From: Luoshenia tenuis
Lineage (GTDB): Bacteria > Bacillota > Clostridia > Christensenellales > GCA-900066905
Assembly: GCF_014384745.1 (NCBI RefSeq)
Contig: NZ_JACRSO010000001.1
Span: 310,001-374,000 of the forward strand
Direction of reading: 5' to 3'
Length of the DNA: 64,000 bases
How positions within the stretch are numbered: position 1 is the first letter of the stretch; every line of letters starts with the position of its first letter. Below are positions 8,288-16,288 of the stretch, in pieces. Both the position numbers and the translations under genes were made by a program. The notes beneath the pieces are model-generated. The model saw only the letters and a list, made by a program, of their open reading frames with translations. It did no database searches and was not told the DNA's origin.

Positions 8288-8668
8288 TTATCCCTTTTGC
8301 AACTGTAAAACGATATCTCGGTCGGCCGGGCAAAAAGCATAGTTGCCTAGCTCGCCAGGCGCAACCCATACCATCTGCGCATGGACGCGTTTTTCCAAGG
8401 TTCCTTCCAGCCACTGCGCCTCCCAAAAGGAAAGATGGACGGTTCGCTCCGGGTAGGTATAAACCGTTTCCGCTACCGGCCGCACCGCGCGCACCCGTAT
8501 GCCCAGCTCTTCCCGGCACTCCCTCTCCAGGCACTGGGCAAAGGATTCGCCCGCCTCCCTTTTTCCACCAGGGAACTCCCATAGATTCGCGCAATCGCCA
8601 TCCGCCCCGCGCTGGCAGATCAGCAGTTTATCCGCCCTGCGGATGATGCCAGCCGCCACTTCAATCAT
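8288..8668 (-). CDS. Nudix hydrolase, MutT-like
   Basis: A 126-residue (deoxy)nucleoside triphosphate pyrophosphohydrolase. The Nudix box is complete between residues 35 and 57, with the catalytic REUxEE helix formed by RECREELG and the upstream glycine and Glu41 in place. Length and the N-terminal VAAGIIRRADKLLICQR fit MutT/YeaB-type enzymes that remove oxidised nucleotides such as 8-oxo-dGTP, or hydrolyse CTP-like pool nucleotides. The gene is monocistronic: neighbours on both sides are separated by over 100 bases. The exact substrate is not determined by the sequence. Confidence 0.9.
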   Translation of the reverse strand: MIEVAAGIIRRADKLLICQRGADGDCANLWEFPGGKREAGESFAQCLERECREELGIRVRAVRPVAETVYTYPERTVHLSFWEAQWLEGTLEKRVHAQMVWVAPGELGNYAFCPADRDIVLQLQKG

Positions 8669-8780
8669 AGCCCTGTATCCTTTCCGCCCTTATCTAGAAC
8701 CAATACTTTATTATTCTACCATAGAACCCTATCCCCACGTATCGACTTATACGCAAGGTATCTAAAGGTCTAGTCTCTAT

Positions 8781-8808
8781 AAAAAAGCGCCGGCTAAATG
8801 CCGGCGCT
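8781..8808 (-). terminator. Rho-independent terminator of the YidC-TagF operon
   Basis: Minus strand stem AGCGCCGGC / GCCGGCGCT with a five-base loop followed by TTTTTTAT. It closes the operon that includes 8824-9090 and 9116-11233. Confidence 0.88.
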
Positions 8809-8823
8809 CTGATACGCTTTGCC

Positions 8824-9090
8824 CTATTTTCCCTGCTCGCGTTTAGCCGCTTCACGGGTCAGCTTTTTCTCCAGCGCCTGCATCTTGCGCTTTTTAAAGA
8901 AGAAGGAAATCTTCTTCCAAAAGATACCTACCGCTACACCGCCGGCGATGAACACGCCCGCCACCACCTGGATCAGGTAGCTGGTCGTTGCCGGGTCGAG
9001 GTAGGCAAAGGCCGTACGGGAGAGCAGCAACGTGGTAAATCCAAAGAAATAGGTGAAACAAAACAGCTGTTTGGCAATCCTCTTTTTCAT
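8824..9090 (-). CDS. Small conserved membrane protein downstream of YidC-TagF
   Basis: An 88-residue protein with an N-terminal hydrophobic signal or helix (FCFTYFFGFTTLLLSRTAFA), a short exposed YLDPATTSY motif, a second membrane helix (IQVVAGVFIAGGVAVGIFW) and a basic, charged C-terminal tail. The YLDP-xTSY segment is recurrent in small proteins next to surface-polymer glycosyltransferases in Bacillota, but I know of no assigned function. The ATG at 9090 has GGAGG six bases upstream; an ATG three bases earlier is too close. It follows the fusion gene by 22 bases and precedes the operon terminator, so a role in the same assembly is likely. Confidence 0.8.
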   Translation of the reverse strand: MKKRIAKQLFCFTYFFGFTTLLLSRTAFAYLDPATTSYLIQVVAGVFIAGGVAVGIFWKKISFFFKKRKMQALEKKLTREAAKREQGK

Positions 9091-9115
9091 CATAGACCTC
9101 CAAATATTCTCTAAT

Positions 9116-11233
9116 TTATTGCATTTCCATCATTTTTCGATAGGACGAGTCCGCCTTAGCGGCCACCGCATCCATGACATAATGCGCCGTAGCCTCGCCG
9201 CTGTGCCCCAGGTTGAACACATTTTGATCCAGCACCTCAGCGATATGCTGGGCGTAATCCTCACGCTTGTCCAGCAGCTCGGCAACCACCGCGGCTACTC
9301 CATCCATCTTGTCCGGATCGATCGTGGTCCCCAGCTCGGTGCGCAGCGCCAGCTCCAACGGCACGATTTTGATCTTATCGTGTTCGGGATTGAGCACCTT
9401 CATCGGCGTATTGACGAACAGACTGGGGCGCTTAGTGGCATAACTGAACTCATGGGCGATGCCCGACCAGTCGGTAATCACCAGATCCGCCGTAAAAATA
9501 GTCACATTGGAGGAAAAATCCGTTTCAATGCGGAAATCTTCGCCAAAGCGATCCTCATAACGGTTAATCAACTGCTGCATCTTTACCGCAAAGCGCTTTA
9601 CATATTCCGGGTGCGGGCGCACGGTGATATCATATCCCTTATCCAGCAACGCGGCCAGCATCTCGTCAATGCAGCTGTCCAGGATATTGCCATCCTGCCA
9701 GGAAGGGGCGATCAGGATCTTCTTCACCGGATTCTCGGTCTTCTCCATGGCCTCATAAGCGGCGCACAGGTTGTCCAACAATCCGTATCCGCAGGGCACC
9801 AGTTTTTTCTCCGGCAGCCCGTAAACTTTTTCGGTTTCCCGTATCTCCGCCATCTGCTGGGGACCAACGCACAGTACCGTATCAAAATAGTCAAACGCGC
9901 CCTTGGGTACGCCCATGTGGGTGCTGAGCGGATCGTGAGGGATATAGATATACTCTATATCCTTGCGCACATACGAGCGCTTGAGGTGATAGGTCTGCAG
10001 GTTCGGCGTGGTCATCACCACCACATCCGCGTCGATCTTCATGAACAGCGGGATCAGCCGGTTATCATCTACATAATAAGGCACGAGCCGTGGGTTGTCC
10101 ATCTTAAAGATCGCATCGTTCGGGTCGCTGGTCAGGTAATGGATGGTAATATCGCTCTGGGCCAGCAGCACGTCGATCATATTTTCAAAGTACTTATAAA
10201 AACCGCTCTTTTCCGAGTAGATCAGCAGCTGCTTTACTTTTTTGCCTTCGAAAAAGCGGGCATAATCCGTCTTAGCCTTGGCCTTTTGCTCCTTGGAGGG
10301 TTTGAGCTGCGCCTCAATCTTCTTGCTTTCCGCCAGGTGGACTTTGCTCTCCTCCAGCGCGTCATAATCGATGAACTTTTTGGGATCATACATCCAGTTG
10401 AGCAGGTACAGGGTAAAGATCGCAAATACGTTGCCCGCGATCCAGTAAAGCCCTACGCCTACCGGCACGATAAAGGCGAAGTAGGTGGAAAACGCCGTAA
10501 GGAACACAGCCATGCCCCACCGGCCCAAGAAGCCCTGCTCGCGCTGGAGCACGTTTTCCTTGTTTTGGAAAAAGCACAGCAAAAACGCGCTGACGCCGCT
10601 GAGTACCGGGATGAGAAAATAGCCGTCCAGCCGCGTGATATTCGGCAGCAGCGACAGGTTCAGGCCCAGGAACTCCAGGCGCATGCCCTGGATCTGACTG
10701 ATGGCGCCGGCGACATCCACCCCCGGCACCTGAAGGCCGGAGAAGAAGCCTACAAAGCTTGGATCGTTGATCAGCTCAATCACTTTTAGCTGCGCAGTAG
10801 AGCCCAGGTCCACCCCCGGCAGCAGGGCCGCCGCCTGGTTGACAAAGGCGTTGATCAGCTCCGTATCCAGGTGCAGCAGATGCTGCAGCGGATTATATAC
10901 CACCATGATCAGCCCGAGGATGATCGGCACCTGGATCAGCATGGGGATCATGCCAGCCAGGGGATGGTAATTTTCACGCTTGTAAAGCGCCAGCTGCTCT
11001 TCGGCAATCTTATCCTTATCCCCTACAAAGCGCGCGCCGATCTCATTGAGCTCCGGCTGGATGCGTACCATCTTGATCGAGTTTTTCTGCACCCAGATGT
11101 TGAGCGGAAATAAAATCACTTTCGTCAGCAGCGTAAAGGCCAAAATTGCAATTCCATAATTGCGGATGAGCACGTAACACAGCCACATCAAGTATCCAAG
11201 CGGGATACCTACTACCGTGTTGATAATATCCAT
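9116..11233 (-). CDS. YidC/Oxa1 insertase fused to CDP-glycerol glycerophosphotransferase (TagF-like)
   Basis: A 705-residue two-domain protein. Residues 1-about 290 are a YidC/Oxa1-type insertase: first helix LAFTLLTKVILFPL, cytoplasmic hairpin NSIKMVRIQPELNEI, and later helices including PVGVGLYWIAGNVFAIFTLY. Lys38 occupies the place of the hydrophilic-groove Arg of canonical YidC. After a charged linker (residues 295-340) comes a TagF-like domain with IPHDPLSTHMG, APSWQDGNILDS, RPHPEY and VITDWSGIAHEFSY, the pattern of enzymes that add glycerol phosphate from CDP-glycerol. No frame break separates the parts. It is co-transcribed with the small protein at 8824 and follows the LtaS-like gene. 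Inferred: the membrane domain anchors or assists a polymerase making a glycerol-phosphate surface polymer. Confidence 0.88.
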   Translation of the reverse strand: MDIINTVVGIPLGYLMWLCYVLIRNYGIAILAFTLLTKVILFPLNIWVQKNSIKMVRIQPELNEIGARFVGDKDKIAEEQLALYKRENYHPLAGMIPMLIQVPIILGLIMVVYNPLQHLLHLDTELINAFVNQAAALLPGVDLGSTAQLKVIELINDPSFVGFFSGLQVPGVDVAGAISQIQGMRLEFLGLNLSLLPNITRLDGYFLIPVLSGVSAFLLCFFQNKENVLQREQGFLGRWGMAVFLTAFSTYFAFIVPVGVGLYWIAGNVFAIFTLYLLNWMYDPKKFIDYDALEESKVHLAESKKIEAQLKPSKEQKAKAKTDYARFFEGKKVKQLLIYSEKSGFYKYFENMIDVLLAQSDITIHYLTSDPNDAIFKMDNPRLVPYYVDDNRLIPLFMKIDADVVVMTTPNLQTYHLKRSYVRKDIEYIYIPHDPLSTHMGVPKGAFDYFDTVLCVGPQQMAEIRETEKVYGLPEKKLVPCGYGLLDNLCAAYEAMEKTENPVKKILIAPSWQDGNILDSCIDEMLAALLDKGYDITVRPHPEYVKRFAVKMQQLINRYEDRFGEDFRIETDFSSNVTIFTADLVITDWSGIAHEFSYATKRPSLFVNTPMKVLNPEHDKIKIVPLELALRTELGTTIDPDKMDGVAAVVAELLDKREDYAQHIAEVLDQNVFNLGHSGEATAHYVMDAVAAKADSSYRKMMEMQ

Positions 11234-11307
11234 CGCCCACTATCCCTTCTCAAACAATAATCTGCTTACGCAAGCGCCAAACCGACACTTTGCGACAAAA
11301 CACATTT

Positions 11308-11336
11308 AGTATAGTACAGCCGCCCCGCAAATGCAA
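11308..11336 (-). promoter_or_regulatory. Sigma-A-like promoter of the YidC-TagF gene
   Basis: Minus strand TTGCAT, 17-base spacer, TATACT, ending about 75 bases before the start codon. Confidence 0.6.
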
Positions 11337-11368
11337 GAAGCATGAAAACATACACCATAGTTTGCCAG

Positions 11369-13573
11369 TTAGGACAGTTTGAACCCCTTAAGCTCCAGCG
11401 CTGAATGATAGCCTTGATAGTGGTGTTCAAACCAGCCCTTTGGATAAGAATCCGGCATCTCAATGCGTATCAATAGTTTTCTGTCCTCACTCACCAGTTC
11501 TGTGGGAATCTTAAAGGTCAGTGTTCCATTGTTCTGGGTCACGGTTTCTGAAAATACTTTTTCCCCTGCCCCTTCTCCGGCATAAATCATGATGCGCTGA
11601 GAACCATGGGTTACTTCTCCATACTGTATCTCACCTGTCAGCTCGCCGCTCTGCGGCAATTCTCCTTCTAGCGTCATGGATATCAAGGCTTGCTTCGAGC
11701 CTAAATGGACCTGGTCAAAGTCAAGTTTTAATGCGCCATAGTCAAAGATATACCGGTCATCTAAGTCATCTCCAGAATAGCGCAATTGTTCTCCCAACGT
11801 ATATGGATTATACGCCGGCAGGGCCCGTTCGCCTCCTTCTACAGGGTATAATTTGCCTGTAGGTACAACATAACCAGCATTATTGCTATCATCTGGGAAC
11901 AACAATTCTATGCAGTCATACGGTTCTCTTCCGGTGTACGCCTCGTCCTTCGCGCTTGCATCCACCAGGGTATAGCGGTAAAACACGCGCTGTTCCTGCC
12001 CGCCAACCGTCGTATCGAACGCAGAAACGCCATATTTACCATCTTCATTCATGCCTATCGCATCCATTAGCGTGGCCTGAAAATTGTCGTGCGATACAGG
12101 GTTGTCCGCCTCGGCCAGCGGGCCGGTATCGCCCGGGCGCTTCACCATCAGCAAGGGATTGGTGACTACGCCATTAAAATAGCCATGATCCGCCAGAAGG
12201 ATAATCGTCGCATCATCATATAGACCCAGATCCTTGAGCTGTGACATATAATCAGATACGATTTTCAATACGCCACGGCTGGTATCAATAACATCTGCAC
12301 CTTCTACGGGTTGTACATTTTCATCGATCGTATTAGGGTAGTGCGCGCCATGGAGGTGAATAAACTTCATCTCTTTCGCGCTTTCACCTATCTGTATCCC
12401 GTCTTCCATCATTCCCTGATAAAAATCAGCATTGTTATTATCCGTAGAATAAGCAGAATCTCCGCTCTCGACGCTGCGAATCTTTTGGAATTCATCCTCC
12501 CAGAACCAAACGTATTTCTTTAGCGTCTGCGGAAAATATTTAGATGCTGTAAAGCGATATAGCTTTTTAAACATCGCCCAATTAGAGGTGGGTACCAATT
12601 TTTCTTGTGCATAGTTGTTTACCGTGCCTAACATCGTCTCAGGCACATAGTCTTCAGAAGTATAGAGATCGATCTGGTAGCCGGCCTCCTTCAAATCGGT
12701 TAAAAAGCTATTTTCCGCATACGCCTGATTTAGATACTCTCCATAATCCTGCTGGGGTATATTGGCTTTGTTTGTCAACAGATATGGAATTGAGTAGTTC
12801 GTGGTGGAGAATTTACCTACTGTATTAGAAAAATGTGTGAATCCATCAAAACTCTCCAGCGCTTCAGGATGTTCTTTTGAAATCATTTGGTAATAATCCT
12901 CATCGAACATGTCCAAAACGAAGACGATAACATTGTCCTGCTGGCCGACTTCATACAAAGCTTTGTCGGTTAAGAACAGGTCGGCGCCGCGGTTTTCAAA
13001 CGCTCCGTCCGTGGTGAGAAGTAAAATCCCCAACGTCACCACCTGAACCGCTACTAAACCGCTAGCCAGGATGCGCAAAGCATTCTTCCAAAACTTTTTA
13101 CGCAAAAAAAACAAAAACACCGGTATTGCCAAGCACAAAAACCAGATACCTAAATTAATTATTTCCTGTTTAAGAAACAGATCCCACTGGATGCTCTGTC
13201 CGTTAAAAATCCCGAGATCCAAATTGAGAAAATTTCCTTGCAGCCAAAAGCCTAGCCCCGCTCCAAAAACAAGGCTTGTATAAACGCCCCTTACTTTACC
13301 GCGCAGCAGGCACCCCAGGCCAAAAGAAAGGCCAAATGCGACTAGTCCTGCCAGTACAACGATCCACCATATTTGGGAAACTGAAAACCACAGCTCTTCA
13401 ATATTGCCAAGTACCAAATCCATCGGGCCGTATACGCACAGCGTAAAGGACAGCAGTAAACAAGCTAACGCCAAGGTTAATAGCTTATGTTTTCTTTTTT
13501 GGGGAGCATTGCCTTGCTCTTCCAATTCTTTTTGCAACCGGGCTATACGCTGCTCTATGGTTTCTTCGTTCAT
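11369..13573 (-). CDS. LTA synthase-like sulfatase-fold membrane phosphotransferase
   Basis: A 734-residue protein. A short N-terminal coiled-coil (EETIEQRIARLQKELEEQ) precedes about five membrane helices between residues 30 and 187, and then a large extracellular alkaline-phosphatase/sulfatase domain. Metal-site elements are DNVIVFVLDMFD (Asp221), the candidate nucleophile Thr within KFSTTNYSIPYLL (257-258) and LADHGYFNG. LtaS and OpgB-type enzymes use this fold to transfer phosphoglycerol from phosphatidylglycerol. A C-terminal beta-rich region of about 200 residues is extra compared with LtaS. The start has AAGGAG. It lies directly upstream of the YidC-TagF fusion, consistent with a joint role in surface polymer synthesis or decoration. 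It could also be a phosphoethanolamine transferase. Confidence 0.82.
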   Translation of the reverse strand: MNEETIEQRIARLQKELEEQGNAPQKRKHKLLTLALACLLLSFTLCVYGPMDLVLGNIEELWFSVSQIWWIVVLAGLVAFGLSFGLGCLLRGKVRGVYTSLVFGAGLGFWLQGNFLNLDLGIFNGQSIQWDLFLKQEIINLGIWFLCLAIPVFLFFLRKKFWKNALRILASGLVAVQVVTLGILLLTTDGAFENRGADLFLTDKALYEVGQQDNVIVFVLDMFDEDYYQMISKEHPEALESFDGFTHFSNTVGKFSTTNYSIPYLLTNKANIPQQDYGEYLNQAYAENSFLTDLKEAGYQIDLYTSEDYVPETMLGTVNNYAQEKLVPTSNWAMFKKLYRFTASKYFPQTLKKYVWFWEDEFQKIRSVESGDSAYSTDNNNADFYQGMMEDGIQIGESAKEMKFIHLHGAHYPNTIDENVQPVEGADVIDTSRGVLKIVSDYMSQLKDLGLYDDATIILLADHGYFNGVVTNPLLMVKRPGDTGPLAEADNPVSHDNFQATLMDAIGMNEDGKYGVSAFDTTVGGQEQRVFYRYTLVDASAKDEAYTGREPYDCIELLFPDDSNNAGYVVPTGKLYPVEGGERALPAYNPYTLGEQLRYSGDDLDDRYIFDYGALKLDFDQVHLGSKQALISMTLEGELPQSGELTGEIQYGEVTHGSQRIMIYAGEGAGEKVFSETVTQNNGTLTFKIPTELVSEDRKLLIRIEMPDSYPKGWFEHHYQGYHSALELKGFKLS

Positions 13574-13641
13574 TGATAGCTTCTCCTTAAAATCCTATTT
13601 TCACCAAGGCCTAGTTTATCACGCGCTGCAAATGAAGTAAA

Positions 13642-13657
13642 GTTACAAACCTGTAAC
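13642..13657. promoter_or_regulatory. Inverted repeat upstream of LtaS-like gene
   Basis: Arms GTTACA and TGTAAC separated by 4 bases. It lies just upstream of a weak promoter candidate (TTTACT, 17 bases, TAAACT on the minus strand) for the LtaS-like gene; operator function is only suggested. Confidence 0.35.
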
Positions 13658-13670
13658 AAAACCATACGCC

Positions 13671-16208
13671 CTATTTACGCTTCAGCTTCCGCTTTATCTT
13701 ATTTGGCAGCGCGCAAACGGCTCTGGCCACGCGGTAGGGCGCCGATGAGCGAATCGCATTTAGCTGTTCTTGAAGTGCCCGGGCATATTGCTCTAAAGCC
13801 TCAAAGCGGCCGCTGATATCGCCTTCAAGACGCTCTAATCTCAGCGCTAAATCCTGAGTCACGCGCTCTTGCATAGCATCATGGTCCTGCTTCAACTTAG
13901 CTAATCGTTCCTCTTGCCCCTGTATCTGTCCTTCAAAATGCTGTATGGCTTTCCCGTGGTAGACTACCGCCTCCTCGTGCCGCTGGACATGCCCCCAAAG
14001 CTCGCTTAAGCGCGCATCCAGCCCGGCAACCTCATCTCCTAACAGATCCACGCCCTGTGGGAGCCGCTCTTCCGGCGCTTCCAACGCTGCTTTAAGCCAC
14101 TGCAGCGAACGCTCACGCCACTCTTCCAGCACCTGATCGGCTTTAGTAAAATCAATGTCATGCAGCAGATCGCCTCTGCTATAAAGCTCCTCCGGGGTTT
14201 CGATCAGGCGCGCGCCTAAGCCTAGTTGCTCCAGTAGGGAGTAAAAGCGCGTCGCCCCGCGCCCTTGGTTGACGATGGCGATAAAGGGTTTATGGAAAAG
14301 GATCGCCATACAAGTCCCGTGGAAGGAATCCGTTATCACAAAACGGCTCTGAGCAAAATTCTGCACCCAGTCCTCCATCCTGGCGCCCACATGCACGCCG
14401 GGATGCTGCCGGGCAGCCCCCTCGCCTTTAAACGCATCGGTCACAATGCTGGGCTTGAGCGCCATTTTTTCGGCCGCAAAGGAGAGCGCCCGCACTTTTT
14501 TCTCATCCAGATCCAGCAAGTAGGCGCCCAGCGTCCCCTCGTCCACATCCAGTTTCCCCTGATGGGCCAGCGCGCTAATGTGCTTACTGTCACACAGAAA
14601 CAGGGGGTCGAGCACCCACTCCGCCTGCACGCCGAACAAGTCGGCGCATAGCGATTGGCCGCTCTTTTCCCGGACGGAAACCGCGCTAAACCGGGAGAGC
14701 AGATAGGCTACCTTGCGCCGCTGCTCCGGGCTGCCCTGCCAGTATTCCCGCCCAAAGGAGGCCGCGTAGGCGATCTTGCGCTTATCGGTATGGATCGCGT
14801 CCAGATAGAATATCTCGCCAAAGGGGGCGTCCAGCTCCGGATGCCAGATCTGGTCAGAGCCCACCATCACCGTATCACACTGCCCGTTTAGTTTACGCAT
14901 CTGCAGCTTGTTCTCCGGCCGCACAGTAGCGTAGGAGGGGTAGGGATTGTGCGCAAATAAAGGCGGAGCATCCTCACCGCCCCAGGCGGCTGTTTTTGGC
15001 CGCTCAATCATCAATACATCCTTCCCCATGTCCTGCAGCACGTGATACAGCGCCCAATAGGTCAATTCTGAGCCGTAATTCCGCTCGCTCCAAATGCCTA
15101 CAAGGCCGATATCAAACCGCCCCTGCAGGGCCTTTTGTACAGCAGTATCGAATTTCTCGGTTTCCAGCAAATTGAAAAACCGCTCCCGCGCAGGATGCGC
15201 CTGGGAGTGAAAGGGACGGTTGGTCTCCAGCAGCTTTGTGGGCAGCTGGCGCAGGGTCTTGAGCTTGGGCGCAATGGTTTCAAATAATTGTGCGCCCTTT
15301 TCTGAGTTGACCAGCACCATACTGGTCCCTTTCTGGTCGTCCAGCTCGGGATCGACCCGGTCCACATACCAGAAATCGCCAATCGTCATATCGCCGGTGC
15401 GCGGCAGCGCGGAATAAAGACATTCCTCGCACACCTGCGGCATGAAGAGCCTTGCATGGTAGCCCTGCTGGTACGCATCGTTAGACAGATCGCGCTTGAT
15501 CTCCCCTCCATCTTTCAGCATGGCTACAGCGGTCACGCAATTCCATCCTGTATTCTTTTTATCGCGGAATTGGTAGGATAAAATCGCGCTCTCCCCGAAA
15601 GTATCCTTTAAATAGCGCTTGAACACCTGGGGATCCGGCGCGTAATGGCAAAGCAGATCGATAGTGGTCAACCCCTGACGGTCACCGCCCAAGAAGGCGT
15701 ACAGGCCGGCGACCTGGCAGGGGCAGCCCACAAAGAGCACGGGCTTACCGCGCTCCAGGCATTCGCGTACGTCGCGAAAGGTCAGCCCCATCTCGCTGCG
15801 CATGTATTTGCTGCGCTGTAAACGCGGCAGATCGGCTGGATCAGTACTGAGGATATGCTCGGCTAAAAAGTCCTCCCCATATACTGCGCCGCATACGCCC
15901 CCGCCGAGACGCCATATCTCCTGCGCGGCCAGTGCAAAGATGCCGCCCGAGGAGCTTTGCATCCGCACATCGTCCTGCGCCATCGCCGCATAGCAGGGCG
16001 GTTCCGCCGCCCGCTGGGGCAGGCGCGCCTTGAGCTGCGGGCAGACCGCCCGGCAGCGCCCGCAGTTGATGCACCGCTCCTCATCGATCCCGGCAGCCGG
16101 GCCCTGACCTTCCACATGGACCGGCAGGATCGCATCAGTCGGACAGGCATTGCGGCACGCGCCGCAAAAAGTACATTTATTTTCTCCTGCAAGCAAGACC
16201 CGCTTCAT
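13671..16208 (-). CDS. Ferredoxin/FrhB-like oxidoreductase fused to polysaccharide pyruvyl transferase
   Basis: An 845-residue, four-part protein. Residues 12-22 and 46-56 hold two 4Fe-4S motifs (CTFCGACRNAC and CINCGRCRAVC). An FrhB-type flavin/F420 dehydrogenase region follows to about 360, with GCPCQVAGL. A polysaccharide pyruvyl transferase domain begins at DIGLVGIWSERNYG and contains VGSDQIWHPE and VITDSFHGTCMAILF. The last 130 residues are a coiled coil ending in a basic tail (KIKRKLKRK), as in membrane-associated glycosyltransferases. Stand-alone FrhB-like and CsaB/WcaK-like proteins are often paired in surface-polysaccharide loci; here they are one chain. Inferred role: pyruvylation or redox modification of a surface glycan. 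It is the last gene of the 22.2-13.7 kb cluster, after a possible terminator. Confidence 0.88.
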   Translation of the reverse strand: MKRVLLAGENKCTFCGACRNACPTDAILPVHVEGQGPAAGIDEERCINCGRCRAVCPQLKARLPQRAAEPPCYAAMAQDDVRMQSSSGGIFALAAQEIWRLGGGVCGAVYGEDFLAEHILSTDPADLPRLQRSKYMRSEMGLTFRDVRECLERGKPVLFVGCPCQVAGLYAFLGGDRQGLTTIDLLCHYAPDPQVFKRYLKDTFGESAILSYQFRDKKNTGWNCVTAVAMLKDGGEIKRDLSNDAYQQGYHARLFMPQVCEECLYSALPRTGDMTIGDFWYVDRVDPELDDQKGTSMVLVNSEKGAQLFETIAPKLKTLRQLPTKLLETNRPFHSQAHPARERFFNLLETEKFDTAVQKALQGRFDIGLVGIWSERNYGSELTYWALYHVLQDMGKDVLMIERPKTAAWGGEDAPPLFAHNPYPSYATVRPENKLQMRKLNGQCDTVMVGSDQIWHPELDAPFGEIFYLDAIHTDKRKIAYAASFGREYWQGSPEQRRKVAYLLSRFSAVSVREKSGQSLCADLFGVQAEWVLDPLFLCDSKHISALAHQGKLDVDEGTLGAYLLDLDEKKVRALSFAAEKMALKPSIVTDAFKGEGAARQHPGVHVGARMEDWVQNFAQSRFVITDSFHGTCMAILFHKPFIAIVNQGRGATRFYSLLEQLGLGARLIETPEELYSRGDLLHDIDFTKADQVLEEWRERSLQWLKAALEAPEERLPQGVDLLGDEVAGLDARLSELWGHVQRHEEAVVYHGKAIQHFEGQIQGQEERLAKLKQDHDAMQERVTQDLALRLERLEGDISGRFEALEQYARALQEQLNAIRSSAPYRVARAVCALPNKIKRKLKRK

Positions 16209-16245
16209 CTGCTGTTTTCCTTTCCATTTATGTCAAATAAACAAT

Positions 16246-16275
16246 GGACCGAGCGCCGCATGCAGCGTTCGGTCC
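16246..16275 (-). terminator. Probable terminator between glf and the FrhB-pyruvyl transferase gene
   Basis: Eleven-bp stem (GGACCGAGCGC pairs with GCGTTCGGTCC, one G-T) with an 8-base loop. The following minus-strand bases ATTGTTTATT are only moderately T-rich, so read-through is likely. Confidence 0.5.
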
Positions 16276-16288
16276 TTTCATCCAAAAA

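Noticed and set aside
9053..10789. A 578-codon open frame on the plus strand opposite the YidC-TagF gene
   Set aside because: It is antisense to a gene with clear domains; it lacks a ribosome site and its composition (many His, Arg, Gln) is that of a reverse-complement shadow. Similar long antisense frames at 1504-2436, 6206-7474 and 22341-23702 were rejected for the same reason.
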